A stretch of 64,000 nt of DNA from Tremella fuciformis. Lineage: Eukaryota; Basidiomycota; Tremellomycetes; Tremellales; Tremellaceae. The stretch's first letter is position 1. Each line of letters starts with the position of its first letter. Positions 17,609-30,144 of the stretch are shown piece by piece. Below the pieces are notes generated by a model. The model ran no database searches. It was not told where the DNA came from and was given only the letters and a program-made list of their open reading frames with translations. The stretch lies in contig CP136494.1 in NCBI GenBank assembly GCA_032768795.1, positions 1,488,001 through 1,552,000 on the forward strand. The letters are read 5' to 3'. The position numbers and the translations under genes were made by a program.

Positions 17609-18908
17609 ATGAGCCAGCCGAATGGGGTGGCACCCAGTGCCGGCCCATCGGCCTCGACGGCATTCAGCACCGAGACGTACTTTCAGACGCAGCGCCCGCC
17701 AGCAGGCCTCGATGAGCGGATACGAACGGTTCGAACGTTTGTCGAACGATGGAGGGATGTCCCGGGCAAACGGGTTGTACTGGTGACCGTACGTTGCTTC
17801 TGTCTCTTGGCGCCCCTAGGCAGATAGGTCGGGGGCTGATAGTCAGTCGGGCGGTACGACGGTGCCCCTCGAGGCCAACACCGTGCGGTTCCTCGACAAC
17901 TTCTCAGCGGGCACGCGAGGCGCGACATCCGCCGAGTATTTCCTCGAACAAGGATACGCAGTCATCTTTCTGCACCGACTCCATTCTCTGCGTCCGTTCT
18001 CGCGGCATTACTCGCACTCGCTCAATCCGTTCCTTGACCTACTTCAGATCCTGCCTTCGCTCGGCAGCACCAGCGCCGCCGAGCCTCATTTACTTGCGGA
18101 AGAGGCGGGGCCGAGCCAGGCGCAGATTGTCGTTCAGGCCCCTCACGTCTCGCGACTCTTGCCCATCCTCTCGGCGTACAATCGCGCGCAGGAAGAGGGC
18201 ACGCTGCTCAGTGTAGACTTCCAGACCATCAACGAGTACTTGTGGCTCTTGAAGGGCGTGACGGCCGCCATGGCTCCTCTGGGCAGACGTGGTCTGTTTT
18301 ACCTCGCCGCGGCTGTATCTGACTTTTTTCTGCCAGAAGAGAAGATGGTGAGTCTATGGCTTCATCAAAAGGTCACAGACTGAGTGCAGGCCGAGCACAA
18401 AATCCAATCCTCGCAGGGCACCCTGCAGCTGGAGATGGACCAAGTGCCCAAAGTCCTCCGGCCACTGGTCCAAGAGTGGACTCCCGAAGGGTACATCGTG
18501 TCTTTCAAGCTCGAGACCGATCCCAACCTTCTCATACCCAAGTCGCGAGCGGCTCTCTCGCGATACGGTCACCAGCTCGTCATCGGCAACGAACTTCATC
18601 GAAGAAAACACGAAGTGGTGTTTGTGGAACGGACAGCCGTGCAGGGTACAGGGACGAGCGTGGATGGCGAGGCGGTTCCAACCCCCAGGAAGGGTCGAGG
18701 CAAGGCTATGAGCGGCGTCGAGACTCCACCTCTGGCGTCAGCGATAGATGGCGACAACGATTGGGAGTTTAGGGAGACCTGGCTGAGGCTTGAAGAGAGG
18801 GACGGGGAACAGATGCCCGGGCACGGAGAGCTGGAGATCGAGAGTCTGATCATTGAAGAGTTGAGAGATCGACATACAAGATGGATAGAGGCGGGAATCT
18901 TACGTTAG
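17609..18908 (+). CDS. CAB2: Phosphopantothenate-cysteine ligase
   Basis: Joins 4'-phosphopantothenate and cysteine, the second step of coenzyme A synthesis in the cytosol. Exons 17609-17788, 17847-18347 and 18390-18908 give about 399 residues. Motifs typical of eukaryotic PPCS are seen: SGGTTVPLE and [18 protein letters not shown] (nucleotide-binding loop), [19 protein letters not shown], and SFKLETDP with the conserved lysine region. Introns are 58 and 42 nt. The ATG at 17609 is the first in frame; the frame upstream opens only with GTG. An acidic insert near the C terminus (about residues 310-370) is longer than in the yeast protein. It converges with VPS10, about 100 bases away. Confidence 0.93.
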
Positions 18909-19012
18909 AACGCGTAGAGGGTCAGAAGTCACACGCACGTCAAAAAGACAGGCTGCAAAAGCCTTATGCATTGTCATCCTGTCATGCTTGTCGTGGTCAT
19001 GTATGCTACGGC

Positions 19013-22000
19013 CTACTCATCCTCGTAATTGCCCAGTATCTCGGCTGACTGTTAGTGCCTCAACATATAGCCTCAACTCGATGCACTCACCGTCGTCGTC
19101 TATGGGCACTTGGCGATATGGTGCGCGGCGACCAAATAGGTCTTCTAGCCATGGAACCCGGTTTGTGACGTACGCCCACGCAGACGCGGCGACTCCGATC
19201 AGGAAGTAGGGTACGGAGGCAATGGTCTCCAGCGCGTCGTTCCCTTCGCCGCCAAACGCTCGATGTTCGCCCAGACGGATAGCACTGCAGATCAGCAATT
19301 ACGGTCGACGTCCGACATGGATCCACATACCCGCCGCGGCTGCCTTTGCTCAGCCACCAATAACCAGCCAATCCAGCCATAGCGAACGGCAGAATGGCTA
19401 CGCTGCCCCAGAAGATCCAACCGTGCCCGCCTCCAATTAACCCGGGGCAACTGTGTTCCTTGCCCCTATCTGGTCGGTCACCCCCTTGACAACTGCTATG
19501 AGGGATCTTGCGGTAAGCCGTCCGCTCATACCATGCCGACGTGTATCCGTCACACTGTTCTTCTTCAGAGCTCATTGCTGAGAGAGCAGTTGCACCTTCC
19601 ACAAGCACACACTTGCCGGACGCGTCTCGGTAGTGGTTGAACTCGCATTCGAAGTCCGCAGCCGTGCAAGTACAGTTCTTGACAATATTCCGAGGCTGTT
19701 CGACCTTCTGCCCGACGAAGCAGTTGCGATCTCGTATTCTCCGGTGATACATGACCTGCCGGCCGAATAGACAGGGTTCATCTCTGCTCTCACTCGGCGA
19801 CCACAGCTCGAAGTCGTCATGATTCGGGTCCTCAATATTGAGCTTGCCTGATTGTAAGCACGAGCCGTCCACACAGAAAGATTACATACACTGCTGTTGG
19901 GTTATGGCGGAAAAGTCAAGATGCACCACGAGACTTTTGTCTCCTTCTCCAGGTCGATTTCCAATCAGGATGAAGCGCCGACTCGTGTCTTCAGGCACAG
20001 TTTGGATGCTCTTGACGCGGATAGTGTCGCCAAAGGCATACTCGTTCCAGCTCAACCCCTCGTCGAGAGTGTAAAGGACATGATCTGTCGCTTCTTCGTC
20101 GTTGGCCAATACAATAATGGAGCCTGAATCGCCAAACTCCCACATGTGAGCATCCTTGTGCACTTCTTCCCAAGTGAAGCCGCCGTCTCGAGTCAGGAAG
20201 ATGTCCGAGTCGGTGTAAGGGGCGAGGTCCTCGCCGACGTTACCGACGGCAAGCATGAGTCCTACTGCAGAAGGCGAGGAATAGGTAGCGCGTGGATCGC
20301 GGCGCTCCGTGTATCCGTGGATCTGCAAAGAGCATGACGTAGAGGAACAATCATACTGCTGGCCCAATGAATCCTTCGAGGGCGGGTTCATGGGTTTCCA
20401 CGTTCCACCATCGTTGTGCGTGATGCGAGTCTGCAATTTCTTCTTCCCGCTGATATCTGCTTCCGCAGGATTGGAGACGACATTGATGACAGCAATGCCA
20501 TCGAGACCGGTCATCTTCTCAAAATCGACATACCCCGCTGAGTTACGGTTGACATGCTCTACCGACAGGCCGTAGTATGTCCCGTTCGAATTGGACTTGA
20601 AGATCGAACCCCACTCTTTGCTTTGCGCGGCGTTCATCGTCAGATGGAGAAACACGGCGTCGGTGCTGCTCTCTAGAATCGTGTACGCTCGATTCTCAAT
20701 GTTCATGGTTGGCGGGAATTGGCCTTGCGCAAAGTTGTAGCCGTCCAACGAGACTTGCAGTGTGAGAGTGCCCATTTGCTCATTGAGCTGTGCCACCAAG
20801 AGATATTCTGAAAAGCTGGCATAGCCAACAACGGAGTCGAACAGCTTCTTCTTCTTGCTGTAGTAGTTTGCGCCAGCGATGAATTCAATCGGATTGTATT
20901 CTCCTGATGTCTGAGACCCCTTCTTATTCCTGTACGATTCGCAGATGATTTCTCGTTCGTCGATCTTGAGTCGCTCGTCTCGAGCCCAGGAGCAAGTTCG
21001 GACATACTTCTCTATTTCCTTCCACCTTCGCCCATGGTCAGTTGAATAATAAGCCACACTGTGGCATTTGGTGGACAGCGCCGAACCGCAATCGATTGCC
21101 CCGGTGAAGATCAGCCAGTCAGGCTTGGTCGGATGGAATTCGAGTATCGTGATCCCAAGACCGTTTGGTTCCATTGGCGGGGTGAATGTGTTCCAAGATC
21201 GGCCTGTGTCCGTCGTATAGTAGATTTTGCGACCTTGAGTTATCAAGTAGGCGCGTTCGGGACTGAAACCGTGCATCATGACACCGAGGAAATTTTCATT
21301 CTCAAAAAGTCGTTTCCACGAGAAGCCCTCATTCGACGATTGCCAGATAGCCCCGTCGGACAGTTGCAGTAGAATCGTCTGAGATAACGGGAAATAGAAT
21401 TGATTGGTGATGACGGCTTCGAATTCGTGAGTGACGTGTGTTGCTTGTCCGTCTTCAGGTCGAGCAGCCGAGCATTCCTTCATGATAGGCTCGTCTTTCT
21501 TCACCCCCTTGTCTCTATCGCAGGTATTGCCCGGAATGAGGCGGTAGCCAGACGAGCCCAGGTATTTGTCGTCTTGACGAGCACATGTACCAGCTGGCAC
21601 CGGCTCTGGGCCGACGGGCACACAATCGTGACACTGACGAACATAGTTGAAGTCGCATTCGTAGTCGTTGTCCGTACACGGGCAGCTCTCTTCGTGGCCG
21701 ACGGGGTCCTCAAATTTGTGGCCAATATAGCACAGAGCATCGAGCTTCCTCCGTCGATACCATTGTTTGTGTCCCATCAAGCATTCCTCTCCCTCCTCGC
21801 TTCGAGCATACCACTTCTCGAAATCCTTGTCCTCACATTGCCGATGTTGAAGTGGGGCAAAATCGAGGAATATCATGGCATGGCGACCACCTTCGGAGTC
21901 TCGTCGGGAAGAGGAGCCCAAAAGAATGAACTTCTGCGATGTCGAGTCCGGTATTGTGGTGAGGAGAAGTGCGCGTACAGTAATACCCAAGTCGAGTTGT

Positions 22001-23676
22001 TGCCAAGAGGCGCCGCCATCATACGAGTAGAGGACGTGATCAGTGGGCTCCTCGTCGTCTGCAATGACGAGTATGCTCCCTTGATCTCCGAACTCATACT
22101 TGTGTGCGCCTTCCTGGACGACCTTCCACGTGAGGCCGGCGTCAGTGGACAAGAAAGTGTCACAGTCCTCTACATCCGTCAGCTTGGTAAGGGCTTCGGG
22201 GAATCCGCTGACCATAAGGGAGTAGACTGTCTCCCACAGACCCAACAGCCATGACGAATCCCGGTGCTGTCGAGGAGAAGACCCGTCCGTAATTGTGAGG
22301 AACTGTCACAGAGTGCACATGTAGAGCGCAGTTGGTGGTGTTTGACCGATCGCAGGCCCAGTCGTCGCCATTGATGTCCTTCTCGGGCGCTTGGAGCGGT
22401 CTCCACCTTGAACCATCGTTGTAGGTGATGACACTTTTCAACTTCTTCTGCTCCCCCCAACCCACAACCTCTTCGCGATTGGACACGACATTGGCAATGC
22501 CGACGCCCTCCAAGCCCACCAGTTCTTCGAAATCGACGATACCGTACTCGTTGCGATTCGTATCCGGAAGGGCTTCCACAAAGTAGGTGCCCTCGCTGGA
22601 AGACACGAAAAGGGTTCCGATGTTGGCGGAAGGGGATGTGAGGATGTCAACGGCGATAGAATGAGTGGTCGACTCGACAACCGTATAGGCGTTCTCCTTC
22701 AGATCCGGCATGGCAGAATGCGGGAATTTGGTCTGACGCCAAGAAACGCCATCTGTCGAGACGTATAGGTGCATGGGGTCTCCCCCCTGAGCTCGAGTTC
22801 CTTCTGCGAAGGCGCCCTCCGATGCCCGCAGGGCGGCGACAATGAATTTGCTGACCACCCCGAGTCCCACCACCCCTCTAGCTCGCTTGCCGATGCCTAG
22901 ATCCACAAATTGCTTGTTCTCGAACCAGTCGGACGACGAGTACAGCCTGCTTTCCTTGTAGCTGTGCATTCCGCCGCCGCCAGGCTTTTGACTCTGGTCG
23001 AATGCCACACAAAGAACCATCTCTTTGGAAGCGTCGACATGATCTTTGGTGGATCTGGCGAACAGACACTCTGAGGTCTGACTCAATAGCAAGTTTGGCT
23101 CTGATCGGAAAGCGTCGGTTGTGTAATACGTCTCGTCCCAACACGTTTTCCCGCCACCCCACTTCCCGGATCCAGTGTCCTCACAGGCGACCCCTTGATA
23201 GAGAATCCAATCACTCTCTTCGCCATGGAACGAGAGCGTGTTACCTATGAGACTCGCCTCACGTGGCGTGTCGAACGACTGCCACGATGCGCCTCGATTA
23301 TACGTGACCCAGTGTGTAGTATAGCGGCCGATGATGAATGCCATCTCGTTGTTATGCGGGTGAGGGATCAGTCGAAGCGCCTCTTCCACGCCCTCGATGG
23401 GCGCCCAAGATTTGCCTTCATCCTCTGAGCGGTAGACAGTGAGAGTGACGGGATCCTGCATGAGGATGACCTGAATGATCAGCTCTGTCAGGATCTGATC
23501 CACTATCGGCTGACTGGTGTATCCTCAAAGTAGAACAGCCGACTTGGCAGATTCTCCAGGCGGGTGATTGTCACTTCTGGGTCGTCTGCTTTGACCAGTT
23601 GAGGTCCCAGCAGGAGTATGACGAGGGCGTAGATAGGCAACATTGCGGCCACCAGCCGCCGGCTTTGTCTGGACAT
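19013..23676 (-). CDS. VPS10: Vps10 vacuolar sorting receptor (sortilin family)
   Basis: Type I membrane receptor that carries hydrolases from the late Golgi to the vacuole/endosome. Six exons: 23676-23515, 23470-22213, 22169-19890, 19847-19331, 19284-19091 and 19044-19013, about 1480 residues, as expected for fungi. A signal peptide (LPIYALVILLLG) is followed by two Vps10 propeller domains rich in Asp-box repeats (SEDEGKSW, NEGFSWKR, TDTGRSWN, STDHGRRW, TRDGGFTW, STDAGLTW, SYDGGASW). Each domain ends in a cysteine-rich module (CYIGHKFEDP...; CFVGQKVEQP...). A membrane span (ILPFAMAGLAGYWWL) and a short cytosolic tail ending NYEDE follow, with a second hydrophobic stretch before the tail. The first junction uses a GTCAGC donor and is the least certain. 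Confidence 0.95.
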
Positions 23677-24104
23677 GGCGATACAGCGTATAAATCCGCT
23701 TTCGTTGATAGATGTGAAGATTGTTGTCAAATGGGCGCTTGCCACCGGACAAAACTATGGTCCTCGACGTGAGATCAAAGGAAGCATTGGGACCGATACA
23801 GGAAGGTGACGAGGCGAGGGACACTTGTGCCGGGAACGATGGGGATCGTGTGCGTGACTCTCGTGCGGTCGCAGATCTCTCTGACTCCCTCGTCTTCTTC
23901 GTGACTGCAGACGCCTCACTGAAGGTCGCGTCTTCCTCTGTATGACGTGTCGGAATTGGGTGTTCACCTCGCAATGTACTGCGGCTCGCACTGTGCACTC
24001 CGCCACCGAGTTCGAGCGGAGATCACCGCTTTGTCCGCCCATGTCTCTGAAATGTCCTCCGCTAAGTATGAGCAGGCGTCCATCTACACCATTGGGAATT
24101 CGGC
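23677..24104. promoter_or_regulatory. Divergent promoter region VPS10/DHODH
   Basis: About 430 bases between two genes that point away from each other. No coding potential is credible on either strand. It should contain both promoters; no specific motif is claimed. Confidence 0.5.
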
Positions 24105-25998
24105 ATGCCGCTCAGGCTCGCATTGGGACGGGCGGCAGGCTCCAGTCTGAGTCGTTCCGCTCGCCAAACGCAGTTAAGCGACGTGGCCTTCGGCAGCTCA
24201 CGACGCCATGCTTCTTCGTCTGCGCCTCGCCGGTTTCTCTCCTCGACATTGTTCGTCGGAGGCTCTGTTGCACTCGTCGCCTACTACTATGACTCGCGGT
24301 CGCTGATGCATGAGCACGTCGTGATGCCAGTCGTTCGCCTCCTCGACCCCGAGACTGGACACAAGCTGGCCATCAAGATGCTGTCTCTGCCTAGTCGGGC
24401 TCGACCGCGGGACAGAGGGGTGGACGGACCGGAACTGCAGGCCGAGGTGAGCAGTCTGAGCGGCTTTGGATTGTACTAGTGTGCTCATACTCAGCTGTTT
24501 GGCTTGCCTCTGAGCAACCCGGTTGGCATAGCAGCTGGATTTGACAAGGACGGGGAAGCCATTGACGGGCTTTTCGACCTGGGTTTTGGATACGTTGAGA
24601 TCGGCAGCGTTACACCCGAGCCTCAGGTCAGCTTCCATGCTAGTCGGGTTCCATTGTCTGACATGCCAGCCGGGAAATCCTCAACCCAGATTCTTCCGCC
24701 TGGTCGAGGACGAAGCAGCCATCAACCGTTACGGATTCAACTCTCTAGGTCATGGTCAAACCCTCGGCCGGCTACGAGCTCGTCTTTTGGCATTCTACAA
24801 CGATCGCCCCTCTCTCTTCCCGTCTACAAACTCATCACCCATCTCCTCAACTATAATCCCGCCTGCAGGCATCCCACGCTCCCTTCGACCAGGTCACATT
24901 TTGGCCGTCAACTTGGGGAAGAACAAGACCTCGGCCGCTGACTCGAACGAAGACTATGTTCGAGGAGTCCGCATGCTCGGTCCGTACGCAGATGTCGTGG
25001 TCGTCAACGTGTCTTCACCGAATACACCGGGCCTGAGAGCTTTGCAAGGTCGCGCGATCCTCGAGAGACTGCTCGGAGATGTGGTCACCGAACGGAACAA
25101 GATCGCCGTGGACGGCTTGCCCAAGATCGCTGTCAAGGTTGCATGCGATCTGTCAGAGGATGAGCTCGCCGACGTTGCGAGTGCGGTCCGCTCCGCAGGT
25201 ATAGACGGAGTGATCATCAGCAACACGACTGTCCGCCGCAAAGAGCTCGACTTGCGATCGTCGGATAACCTAGTCTCCGAGGTGGGCGGCTTGTCTGGCC
25301 GTCCACTATTTCCTTACGCTCTCGGGGCCCTCAAGACCCTTCGCCCACTTTTACCTCCTTCCATCCCGATCATCGGAGCGGGAGGTATCAGCTCGGGGGA
25401 GGATGCGCTGGCTTTCGCTCGAGCTGGTGCCAGTATCGTTCAGGTCTACACCCACTTCGGCTACCGTGGGGTAGGCACCCCACGGTTGATGAAAGACGAG
25501 ATCTCTCGGCAGCTAGTGGCGGAAGGTGGTCTGGACTGGAAAGCCCAAGTGGGCGAAGACTGGGGTAAGGGTATGGGCTGGGATGAGGAGCGTGTCAGCA
25601 AGGAGGGTGAAGCCCTTCGGAAAGAGGCAGAAGGTCTTGGCAGTCTCCTGGCGAGCATAAACGAGAAAGAGGACACGGCCAGACTTGTGTCAGAGGCACA
25701 AGCCGCTTTGGCGAATGTGCCTGTGACGGCGCCCGATCCGCCAAAGGCAGCAGCGGCAAGCAAGGAGTCGATAGGAACAAGCCCGGTCGGGTTGGTCGAA
25801 GATGGGATTGCCGAATCGAATGTCGAGCAAGCTTCGCGGACCCTCCAGGCGATCGAACAGCCACAGGAGCCTGACTTGCCGCCAGTGACGACTCAAGCCT
25901 TGCTTCCCAAAGCAATCGCGCCTGACCCCCCAACACTCCGTGAAGATTCGGATCCGTGGGGGTCGGCGGTCCGAGAGGGACAGCGCCGACTGGTCTGA
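24105..25998 (+). CDS. DHODH: Mitochondrial dihydroorotate dehydrogenase (class 2) with long C-terminal tail
   Basis: Oxidises dihydroorotate to orotate in pyrimidine synthesis, passing electrons to ubiquinone at the inner mitochondrial membrane. Exons 24105-24446, 24495-24626 and 24670-25998 give about 600 residues. The N terminus is a basic presequence followed by a membrane anchor ([18 protein letters not shown]). The catalytic barrel shows [63 protein letters not shown] and [13 protein letters not shown] with [11 protein letters not shown] class 2 enzyme would end about there. Here roughly 150-170 extra residues follow, Glu/Ala/Pro-rich with no known domain. It is convergent with the next gene, 44 bases apart. 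Confidence 0.95.
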
Positions 25999-26042
25999 TC
26001 TGTGCATTGCTAGAAGTAGATCATGCATATTCAGCATCGAGA

Positions 26043-27413
26043 TCATCCATTCTGATGTGAGGCCCTCCATTGACGGTATACTTCGTCGTCTGTAGGGCCG
26101 ATGAGAGGACGAAGAAGGCGGTTGAAGGAGTTGTCCTCTTCCCTAATCTTCTCGGGAGACAGCACGCTAAGGTACTTCATCGCTAGCGTCTCCCACGCAT
26201 GATAGCTGGACGTCAACTTTGCGCATATAATTTGATGTGACTTACGCGTATTGCCCAGAACCGTAAAAGTCGTGATCGTCTCTCTCGTGAATGTGCTGAA
26301 CTTCCTCCCCGTGCCAATTCGGGTAGAAGAATGCGCGATGATTCATGACCTGCAAGTCCTCTGGATGTCTTCTTGCAATCTGCCAAGGGATCCGGACACT
26401 GTGTTCCGCCCAGTTCTCCCATGGTCCCTCGTCGAAGGAGTCATACGAGGCGAGCCAACGGTCGATAAAGATGGCATCGGGCTCGGAGATGATAACGGCA
26501 TTCTGCGCGATCAGCTACAGTGTGATGGCTTGAGCGTGACTTACGCATAGACCCTCTGGATCTAGCGGACTGCGTGACGAGTCTGTGGCCATCTCCATCC
26601 CGAGCGTGGTCGGCGCATAGAGCAGGTCGTCGAACGACTTGACGCTGTTGTATGAGACACGATCTCCTCCGCTCATTAAAGGACCTACATGAACATGTCG
26701 ATGTCTAGATATATCCCACCCATGTGCTTCATGGCGAGGAGGCGGATGATATCTGCCTGGTGTGCGAAATGATTGACTGGCTTGCCGAAGACCGAAGTAG
26801 GTGTGACCGTCTTCATGAGGGTCAAATGAGGCTCTATAAGATCCCACCACGGGCCAGTGGGAAGATGGTCATAGTGACTGGCAGTCAGCCCATCAAGATT
26901 CCGAAGCGCGAAGTCGTTAGTGGTAAGCAGGGCATACTCACAAATACATTCTCTCCGGCTGCAACCTCAACATCGCACTGCGCATCGCCAGGTATGCATA
27001 GTAAGGCAGCTCCTCGCCAGCTGTCTGCCCATCCTTCAATGGTTTGAGCCCGTAGACGTAGTGCACCGAGTTCGGTACCTTCATGCCTCTCTTCTTCGGT
27101 TGTAGTGGCTCGGCCAAGTAGTCCAGCGTCGGCAGAGGCAAAGGCGCCATGATCAGCGACTTGTCCACTCTGAGCGGGCTTGTGGTAAGTCCCGTGAGTG
27201 GATCGTGATCGCCTGCGGCCAGTCGCGGGGTCCACATTGGCGATTTGAGCTGAGAGCCGACCAGGACGAGAACGACCACCAGTAAGATGAAAGGGATGGA
27301 AGGCAGGGTGATGCGTTGTCGGAGTACCGGTATTGTCTGGGTGTCAGCTACGCACATTATACACGGGGGTCACGTACGACCGGTCGGCCATTCTTGACCC
27401 ATATTGGCAGCAT
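26043..27413 (-). CDS. GT32-like glycosyltransferase, type II membrane protein
   Basis: Six exons reconstructed from splice sites and frame: 27413-27378, 27336-26942, 26877-26689, 26644-26545, 26514-26246 and 26205-26043, about 383 residues. A short cytosolic N terminus (MLPIWVKNGRPV) precedes a signal anchor (PFILLVVVLVLVGS), then a lumenal domain with VHYVYGL, PYYAYLAMRSAM, ADIIRLLAMKHMGGIYLDID, and SEPDAIFIDRWL. GGIYLDID holds the DXD metal and sugar-nucleotide site of the Gly_transf_sug (GT32) family; such enzymes act in the Golgi on mannans or glycolipids. The exact donor and acceptor cannot be told. One intron (26515-26544) is only 30 nt. Confidence 0.8.
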
Positions 27414-28107
27414 AACCCTGCCTTGATCCTCCTTTGTGCCCAGCGCAGCCGAAGCTATCTGATCATGGCGAGAGTTGGAGCGAGCACGAAGTTGGACCAA
27501 AGGTGCTATTTCGTGGATTGGCGATGGGATGGAGCTGCGTACGATCCAAGACCGTCGTACAGGCTGCACTATGTATCAGAGAGGTCTGCGCAGGAGAGTA
27601 GTTCCGCCAAAGTGGCAGTTCTCGAGTGTGGCGATCCCTGACAATCAGGAACCAGTATGGCCACTATATGACGAACATCTGTCACGTTGAGCTGAGAGCG
27701 AATTGGCAGAGCGAGGCCGGAGGGCTTCACGTAGTCCGAGTACTATGCCCCGAGGTCTATGAGGCAGGCTGCGTGGACCGGTGAAACCGAACTATAGCAC
27801 AATCGATATCGAAGATGTCGTCACTGCGGGAGGTGTGTGGTGGGATTCCCTCGCTTCATGCCAAAGCAAGACGTCTATTCGGCCTTCAAAGATGCGAGAT
27901 CTGCGATGATGAAGCTCAGTCTGGGCTTTCAGGGTGTTTATATACTGCATCGGTACCCTCTCTCCCACTGAAAAGGACGTCCGGTCATTATCCGGTATTC
28001 AAAAAGCTCAGTGCATGCGTCTCCGTTTCCTTTGCTCATAAGTATCGAACACATCCGCACGCGGATATAGAGATTCGGGCAAAACTTGACGGTGCTCGAT
28101 CTGCAAC
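27414..28107. other. Intergenic stretch upstream of the GT32-like gene
   Basis: About 690 bases between two minus-strand genes. Only short frames without recognisable protein character are present. It should hold the promoter of the glycosyltransferase. Confidence 0.4.
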
Positions 28108-29152
28108 CTACAGATCATCAAGGTGAGAGTAATCTTGTTGAGGGAGTCTGATCATCATTTCGTCCAGGTCAAAAACGGGGTCAATGGGTGCTTCGACGGT
28201 TCCCAGATCCCGATCCCAGGTTTGGATATTGGGCAAGCAGCTTTTGCGCCAAGACAGACAGTATCCTGGATACGTACTCGTCTCGGTTATGTAAGCGGGT
28301 GGACCCGCAAACTTGACCAAATGCCCGTTGGGCTCGCTCTCGTTTCTTGCCCACCGTTCCTCGTAGCACGCGGACGTTGGAATGGCCGTATTGGAGTCGG
28401 GTCTCACACATGCCTCTTTGAGAATCAGAGTTGGATCCACTTGATAGTGGAGCAATTGGGTGCCGTCCCTGAAGACTTGGAAGGCTTCTTTCTTGGAGAA
28501 TTCGTTTAGCTCTCCATGCAAGACAACCTTATCCTGGCGGCACACAGATGTCACTATTCCGAGGCTCGAACTTTGGAAGGTCATTCGTTCCATCTGCGTG
28601 TCGAATGCAGACGATCCAACACGGAGAAAGGTAACCGCCCCTGACCTGTCCACAGTCATCGCAAGCCTTGTGCCTCTTTGCTTGTCCCATACGGCTGTAG
28701 ATATCTTGGGTAGGCCCTCACTCTGACGACGTAGTTCGAGTGTTCCTAAAGCATTAGTAGCATATCGACTAGGCTGCTCTTTGTCTAAGTACGTCCAGTG
28801 GTCTTCGTCAGGCAACATGCCCCCAAGAGCCCAATTCATGAGCTCCCTGCTGACCTTGATACCCCGTTTGGTGAAGGCGTGGGCGGTGAATTCTGTCGCC
28901 GCGCTGTCAAGCAGTCCGCCCGGTATGCGACCTTCCATCAACGCCAAATAGGTATCATTCGTGCCCTCAGGGGCCTCCTCGTCAGTGCTGTTCCTTGTCA
29001 TCATCTGGGAGCGTATGCTCATTGCGATGGCTGTGCCAGTACCCAATGGATCGAGTGGATTGTCGCGCTGAGTATTCCACGGAGGTATGATAGTGGCAGC
29101 GAGTGGCAAGAAATGTAAGCGGTAGGGCGTCTTATACTGTGCGGCAGCCTAC
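28108..29152 (-). CDS. Unrecognised protein, terminal exon
   Basis: A long open exon on the minus strand, starting at an acceptor near 29140-29152 and ending at 28108, about 345 codons. The protein has no family I can name with confidence. It has a hydrophobic start (RLHFLPLAATIIPPW), an internal stretch LMNWALGGMLPDEDHW that faintly recalls the DE segment of GT14 core-2 enzymes, several cysteines in the second half, and an acidic end (DLDEMMIRL). Upstream exons probably lie between 29150 and 29490 (one open piece begins MPHTYWLVLAV), but I could not join them. The neighbour is a GT32-like gene, so a secretory-pathway role is possible but unproven. Confidence 0.5.
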
Positions 29153-30144
29153 TCCCTGCCGATGTGTGCATGTCTTGACGGTTTTCGAAGAAGTCAAAGG
29201 AGCAATTCGCGTTGCTCATTGGATGTCTGGCCAAATTCAAATGCATGAGAACAAAGGAGGCGTCAGTATGAATACAGCCTGTGCTGCCTGTCCCAAGGCC
29301 ATCAGACAAGTCTTGGCCACACCAGAGCCGGGCATGATCATTTGCAATATTGAGGATTGCAAACAGCTCCGTGCGCGTCTGGTGTAAATCAAGATATCCT
29401 GGCAACTGGGAACTCCCGAGACTCGGATAGGACTGCCAGTACAAGCCAGTATGTGTGAGGCATGGTCACTCAGCGATGGAGGCAATTTTTGCACTTGCTT
29501 GTGGTCAGCGCGTTACAATTCATCGGCTTTCCTGAGCAGGAAGTGATCAAGCAGGCATGATTGGGGTTCGCCTCTGTGTATGCTGCTGATTACTTGAGCT
29601 TCTGGCGTGGTGGAATCTTGGCGAGACATTCTGCAAATTTATTTCAGTGGGGCGGGATTGGCTCAAAATCGGGATCAAAGCGGTTCGTTATATACTCGAG
29701 GAGGGAGTAGAGGTGAGATTTCGCTCAAGCAAGCTTCTCGACGTTCTTCTGTGGCGAGAAGAAGGGCCTGAAATCACCTTTCTACCCATGTCCAACTTGA
29801 ATGCGAAATGTTTGCAGGCGATTTGCGACATCGCCAAACATCAGTATAACCGATTGCGCGCATGACTCGTGATAACGTACGCTGGGCGGCACCTGTTCAA
29901 AGCCTGCTGGATGACCACTTTCGGTCAGTGTTGCCAGGACGCTGAAAGACTGGACAGTCATCGGAGCGATATTCGGATCCGCAGATTGCCACTGCTGTTA
30001 ACGCTCCATCAAGAGGAAGCGCCGGAGTGGCTGAAGGTCGGAATGTCTTGCTCGTAGACTCATTCCTTGCAAATGGGTGTCAGGTGTCGACCGAAATCAT
30101 GCAATACAATTCTTCTCTATCCTCGCAACAGCGGATGCGCTCTG
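29153..30144. other. Unresolved upstream exons and intergenic DNA
   Basis: The part near 29150-29490 likely holds 5' exons of the gene at 28108. From about 29500 to 30144 I see nothing beyond short frames without protein character. Confidence 0.35.

Noticed and set aside
29647..30057. Short plus-strand frames between the unknown gene and the DUF4870 gene
   Set aside because: No conserved motif, no splice-supported extension and no start context.
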